7,765 nt of DNA. Source: Candidatus Omnitrophota bacterium. Its GTDB lineage: Bacteria; Omnitrophota; Gorgyraeia; B26-G9. The number at the start of each line of letters is the position of its first letter. The stretch's first letter is position 1. Positions 6,147-7,765 of this stretch are shown here, piece after piece. Below the pieces are notes generated by a model that saw nothing but the letters and a program-made list of their open reading frames with translations, made no database searches and was not told the origin of the DNA. The stretch lies in assembly GCA_023136735.1 (NCBI GenBank), contig JAGLQQ010000159.1:1-7765 (forward strand), in the 5' to 3' direction. The position numbers and the translations under genes were made by a program.

Positions 6147-7325
6147 ATGAAAATCGCATATTTTGATTGTTTTTCAGGTATAAGCGGTGATATGGTACTG
6201 GGTGCTTTTATTGACTCAGGATTAAAATTATCTGATCTTAAAAAAGAGCTCTTAAAGCTTAAGATACCAAAATTTGAGATAAAGGCCGTAAAAGTCAAAA
6301 GAGGTCATATTAAAGGGACTAAAGTCCAAATAGTCTCAAAAAAAAAATTCAGAATTGAAAATTTAAAAAGCGCTATTAATATAATCGAAAAAAGTAAGAT
6401 CGATATTCAGTCCAAGAAAATCTCTAAAGAAATATTTACAAAATTAGCTCAAGCTGAGTCAGATGTGCATAATGAGCCAATTGCGAAAGTTCACTTTCAT
6501 CAATTAGGCGAGCTCGATACTATAGTTGATATTGTGGGATGTGTTTTAGCAATAAAATTACTTGGTATCGAAAAAGTTTATTCATCAAGTATTACCATTG
6601 GAACGGGTATGGTTAATTCTCATGGGGAGATATTCCCTTTGCCTGCGCCGGCAGCATTGGAATTAATAAAAAAGCGTACTATAAATATCAATCCTCAGAT
6701 CACGCATGAGGTCATAACGCCGACAGGTGCGGCGATTATAGCAATGCTTACGCGGGAGATTACTCCGTCTGTAAACATGAAAGTATTAAAGATAGGTTAT
6801 GGGGCAGGAACACATACACGGCCTAATTCTTCTAATCTTTTACGAATTATGATTGCCGAGGATGTCGCTGAACTTGAGAATGATAGTATTACTATATTAG
6901 AGTCAAATATCGATGATACGCTGCCGCTTAACTTTGAACTGCTTTATGATCGGCTGTTTAAGGCTGGAGCTCTTGATGTTTATACCCATCCCGTGATGAT
7001 GAAGAAGATGCGCTCAGGGTTGTTACTTAATGTTCAGGCGCAAGATAGGGATGTTTCGAAAATTACGAATATAATATTTAAGGAAACCAGCACTATCGGC
7101 CTTCGTCTTCAAAGGGTGTCCCGTCGGAAATTAATGAGAAAGGTCTTGAATCTTAGGACTAATTATGGCATAATTGTGGGAGTGAAAATCGCCTATCTAG
7201 GGGGTAAAATCGTAAATATAGCCCCGGAATATGATGATTGCAAGAAAATAGCCCAAAAAAGAGCAATACCTTTTAAAAATGTATACGATAAAGTTAAAGC
7301 TGAGGCATTAAAGAAATTCAGCTAA
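6147..7325 (+). CDS. larC: LarC, nickel-pincer cofactor nickel-insertion enzyme
   Basis: 392 residues, full length. LarC (EC 4.99.1.12) is the CTP-dependent cyclometallase that inserts Ni(II) into pyridinium-3,5-bisthiocarboxylate mononucleotide, the final step of nickel-pincer cofactor synthesis. Visible family landmarks: MKIAYFDCFSGISGDMVLGA at the N-terminus; HFHQLGELDTIVDIVG (116-131), where many homologues have HFHEVGAxDxIxDIxG; HGEIFPLPAPA (159-169); ITPTGAAI (190-197); YGAGTHTRPNSSNLLR (218-233); NIDDTLP (254-260); GALDVYTHPVMMKKMRSG (274-291); and PEYDDCKKIA (360-369). L. plantarum makes full-length LarC through programmed frameshifting between larC1 and larC2; here both parts are one continuous frame. 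ATG 6147 fits the conserved N-terminus, but only a weak AGG (6136-6138) precedes it. Codons 64-67 contain an A10 run (6338-6347). It is separated from larB by the repeat-rich gap, so it may have its own promoter. Confidence 0.96.
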   Translation: MKIAYFDCFSGISGDMVLGAFIDSGLKLSDLKKELLKLKIPKFEIKAVKVKRGHIKGTKVQIVSKKKFRIENLKSAINIIEKSKIDIQSKKISKEIFTKLAQAESDVHNEPIAKVHFHQLGELDTIVDIVGCVLAIKLLGIEKVYSSSITIGTGMVNSHGEIFPLPAPAALELIKKRTININPQITHEVITPTGAAIIAMLTREITPSVNMKVLKIGYGAGTHTRPNSSNLLRIMIAEDVAELENDSITILESNIDDTLPLNFELLYDRLFKAGALDVYTHPVMMKKMRSGLLLNVQAQDRDVSKITNIIFKETSTIGLRLQRVSRRKLMRKVLNLRTNYGIIVGVKIAYLGGKIVNIAPEYDDCKKIAQKRAIPFKNVYDKVKAEALKKFS

Positions 7326-7342
7326 AGTTATAATTCATGCTG

Positions 7343-7369
7343 TAATCCCGCCGAAAAGCGGCGGGATTA
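7343..7369 (+). terminator. GC-rich stem-loop after larC, probable terminator lacking a U-tract
   Basis: A perfect 11-bp stem (TAATCCCGCCG at 7343-7353 pairing with 7359-7369) closes a 5-nt loop, AAAAG. It begins 17 nt after the larC stop. The downstream sequence is AAATTCGCATAG rather than a T-run, so it is either a non-canonical terminator or a 3'-end-stabilising hairpin. Position and stability favour an end of the lar transcript. Confidence 0.65.
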
Positions 7370-7381
7370 AATTCGCATAGC

Positions 7382-7408
7382 AACTTATGAACACTGAGTT
7401 TATAAGTT
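7382..7408. promoter_or_regulatory. AT-rich 11-bp inverted repeat upstream of secG
   Basis: AACTTATGAAC (7382-7392) and GTTTATAAGTT (7398-7408) are inverted repeats with one mismatch, which is a G-U wobble in RNA. They flank a 5-nt centre, ACTGA. The repeat lies 12 nt downstream of the GC-rich stem-loop and ends 12 nt before the secG ribosome binding site. It could be an operator for a dimeric regulator or a leader-RNA hairpin; the sequence alone does not decide. Confidence 0.55.
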
Positions 7409-7420
7409 ACATGCTCATTT

Positions 7421-7427
7421 AAGGAGG
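7421..7427 (+). promoter_or_regulatory. Ribosome binding site of secG
   Basis: AAGGAGG lies 9 nt before ATG 7437, near-ideal strength and spacing. It confirms the secG start, and contrasts with the weak sites before purA, larB and larC. Confidence 0.85.
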
Positions 7428-7436
7428 AAGAAAGAA

Positions 7437-7765
7437 ATGTACGCATTCTTACTGGTTATTCACGTTATTGTTTCATTGTTTTTAATATTTATAATTTTGA
7501 TTCAAAGTGGTAAAGGAGAAGGTCTTTCGGATGTTTTTGGCGGTGGATCAAGCCAGACAACGATTTTCGGCTCAAGAACAGGAAACTTTCTGACTAAAGC
7601 AACAACAGCCTCTGCTATAATCTTTATGGTTACTTGTTTGAGTCTTGCTCTTATTTCTAAGAGAAGCGGCGGATCAATAGTTCAGCAGGAGCTTTTGAAA
7701 GAGCAGACAGTTGAAAAAGTTCAGCAAATGCTGGGTGATAAGGAAGCAGCATCTGAGGAAGCAGC
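7437..7765 (+). CDS. secG: Protein-export membrane protein SecG, truncated by the window end
   Basis: 109 complete codons are visible before the edge, with no stop. SecG is the accessory subunit of the SecYEG translocon in the inner membrane, helping SecA-driven export. The visible sequence has the family layout. The first transmembrane helix (MYAFLLVIHVIVSLFLIFIILIQ) is followed by the conserved QSGKGEGLSDVFGGGSS loop (QxGKGxGL... GGG in the family) and FGSRTGNFLTKAT. A second helix follows (SAIIFMVTCLSLALIS), then a hydrophilic tail rich in Glu, Gln and Ala. E. coli SecG is 110 residues; this one is already about that long and continues, so the tail is somewhat extended. It is preceded by a probable terminator, an inverted repeat and its own strong ribosome binding site, which suggests a transcription unit separate from larC. 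Confidence 0.95.
   Translation, partial: MYAFLLVIHVIVSLFLIFIILIQSGKGEGLSDVFGGGSSQTTIFGSRTGNFLTKATTASAIIFMVTCLSLALISKRSGGSIVQQELLKEQTVEKVQQMLGDKEAASEEA

Noticed and set aside
5907..6298. Minus-strand small open frames across the larB-larC gap
   Set aside because: They are low-complexity (Pro/Tyr/Ser/Leu) translations of the G/C-tract element and run into the conserved larB and larC ends.
7329..7334. TATAAT just after the larC stop as the secG promoter
   Set aside because: There is no good -35 hexamer, and the GC-rich stem-loop would lie between it and secG.

Overview
The window holds seven genes, all on the + strand, in AT-rich DNA. The organism is a bacterium: SecG, PurA, an MgtC/SapB-family protein and strong AAGGAGG ribosome binding sites all fit. 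A Lys/Glu-rich AMIN + coiled coil + TPR envelope protein, together with lar genes detached from larA/larE, suggests an uncultured Gram-negative-type lineage. The style resembles Omnitrophota or a relative, but this is a low-confidence impression and no taxonomic marker in the window settles it.

Layout. Bases 1-897 carry the 3' part of a gene for a long coiled-coil protein, which opens at the edge with an ERVP tandem repeat. After a 66-bp gap, 964-3291 encodes an exported protein with, in order, a signal peptide, an AMIN-like beta domain, a very basic disordered linker, a long coiled coil and C-terminal TPRs. Four bases later comes purA (3296-4570), then an MgtC/SapB-family membrane protein (4593-5255). 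The latter overlaps larB (5246-5962) by 10 bp. A 184-bp intergenic region of G-tracts and C-tracts separates larB from larC (6147-7325). Beyond larC, two stem-loops lie in a 111-bp gap before secG (7437 to the window end, truncated).

Function. PurA performs the committed step from IMP to AMP. LarB and LarC are two of the three enzymes that build the nickel-pincer nucleotide cofactor: LarB makes the dicarboxylated pyridinium mononucleotide, LarE (not in the window) sulfurates it, and LarC inserts nickel. No LarA-type racemase is visible, so the cofactor's user is unknown. The first two genes look like a cell-envelope or scaffolding pair and are the least described part of the window. SecG belongs to the SecYEG translocon and probably starts a new transcription unit.

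The most unusual non-coding structures are the larB-larC intergenic element (direct repeat, potential G-quadruplex, imperfect inverted repeat) and the two 11-bp stem-loops upstream of secG. I found no clear mobile element, CRISPR array, tRNA or rRNA, and no gene-free stretch longer than 300 bases.
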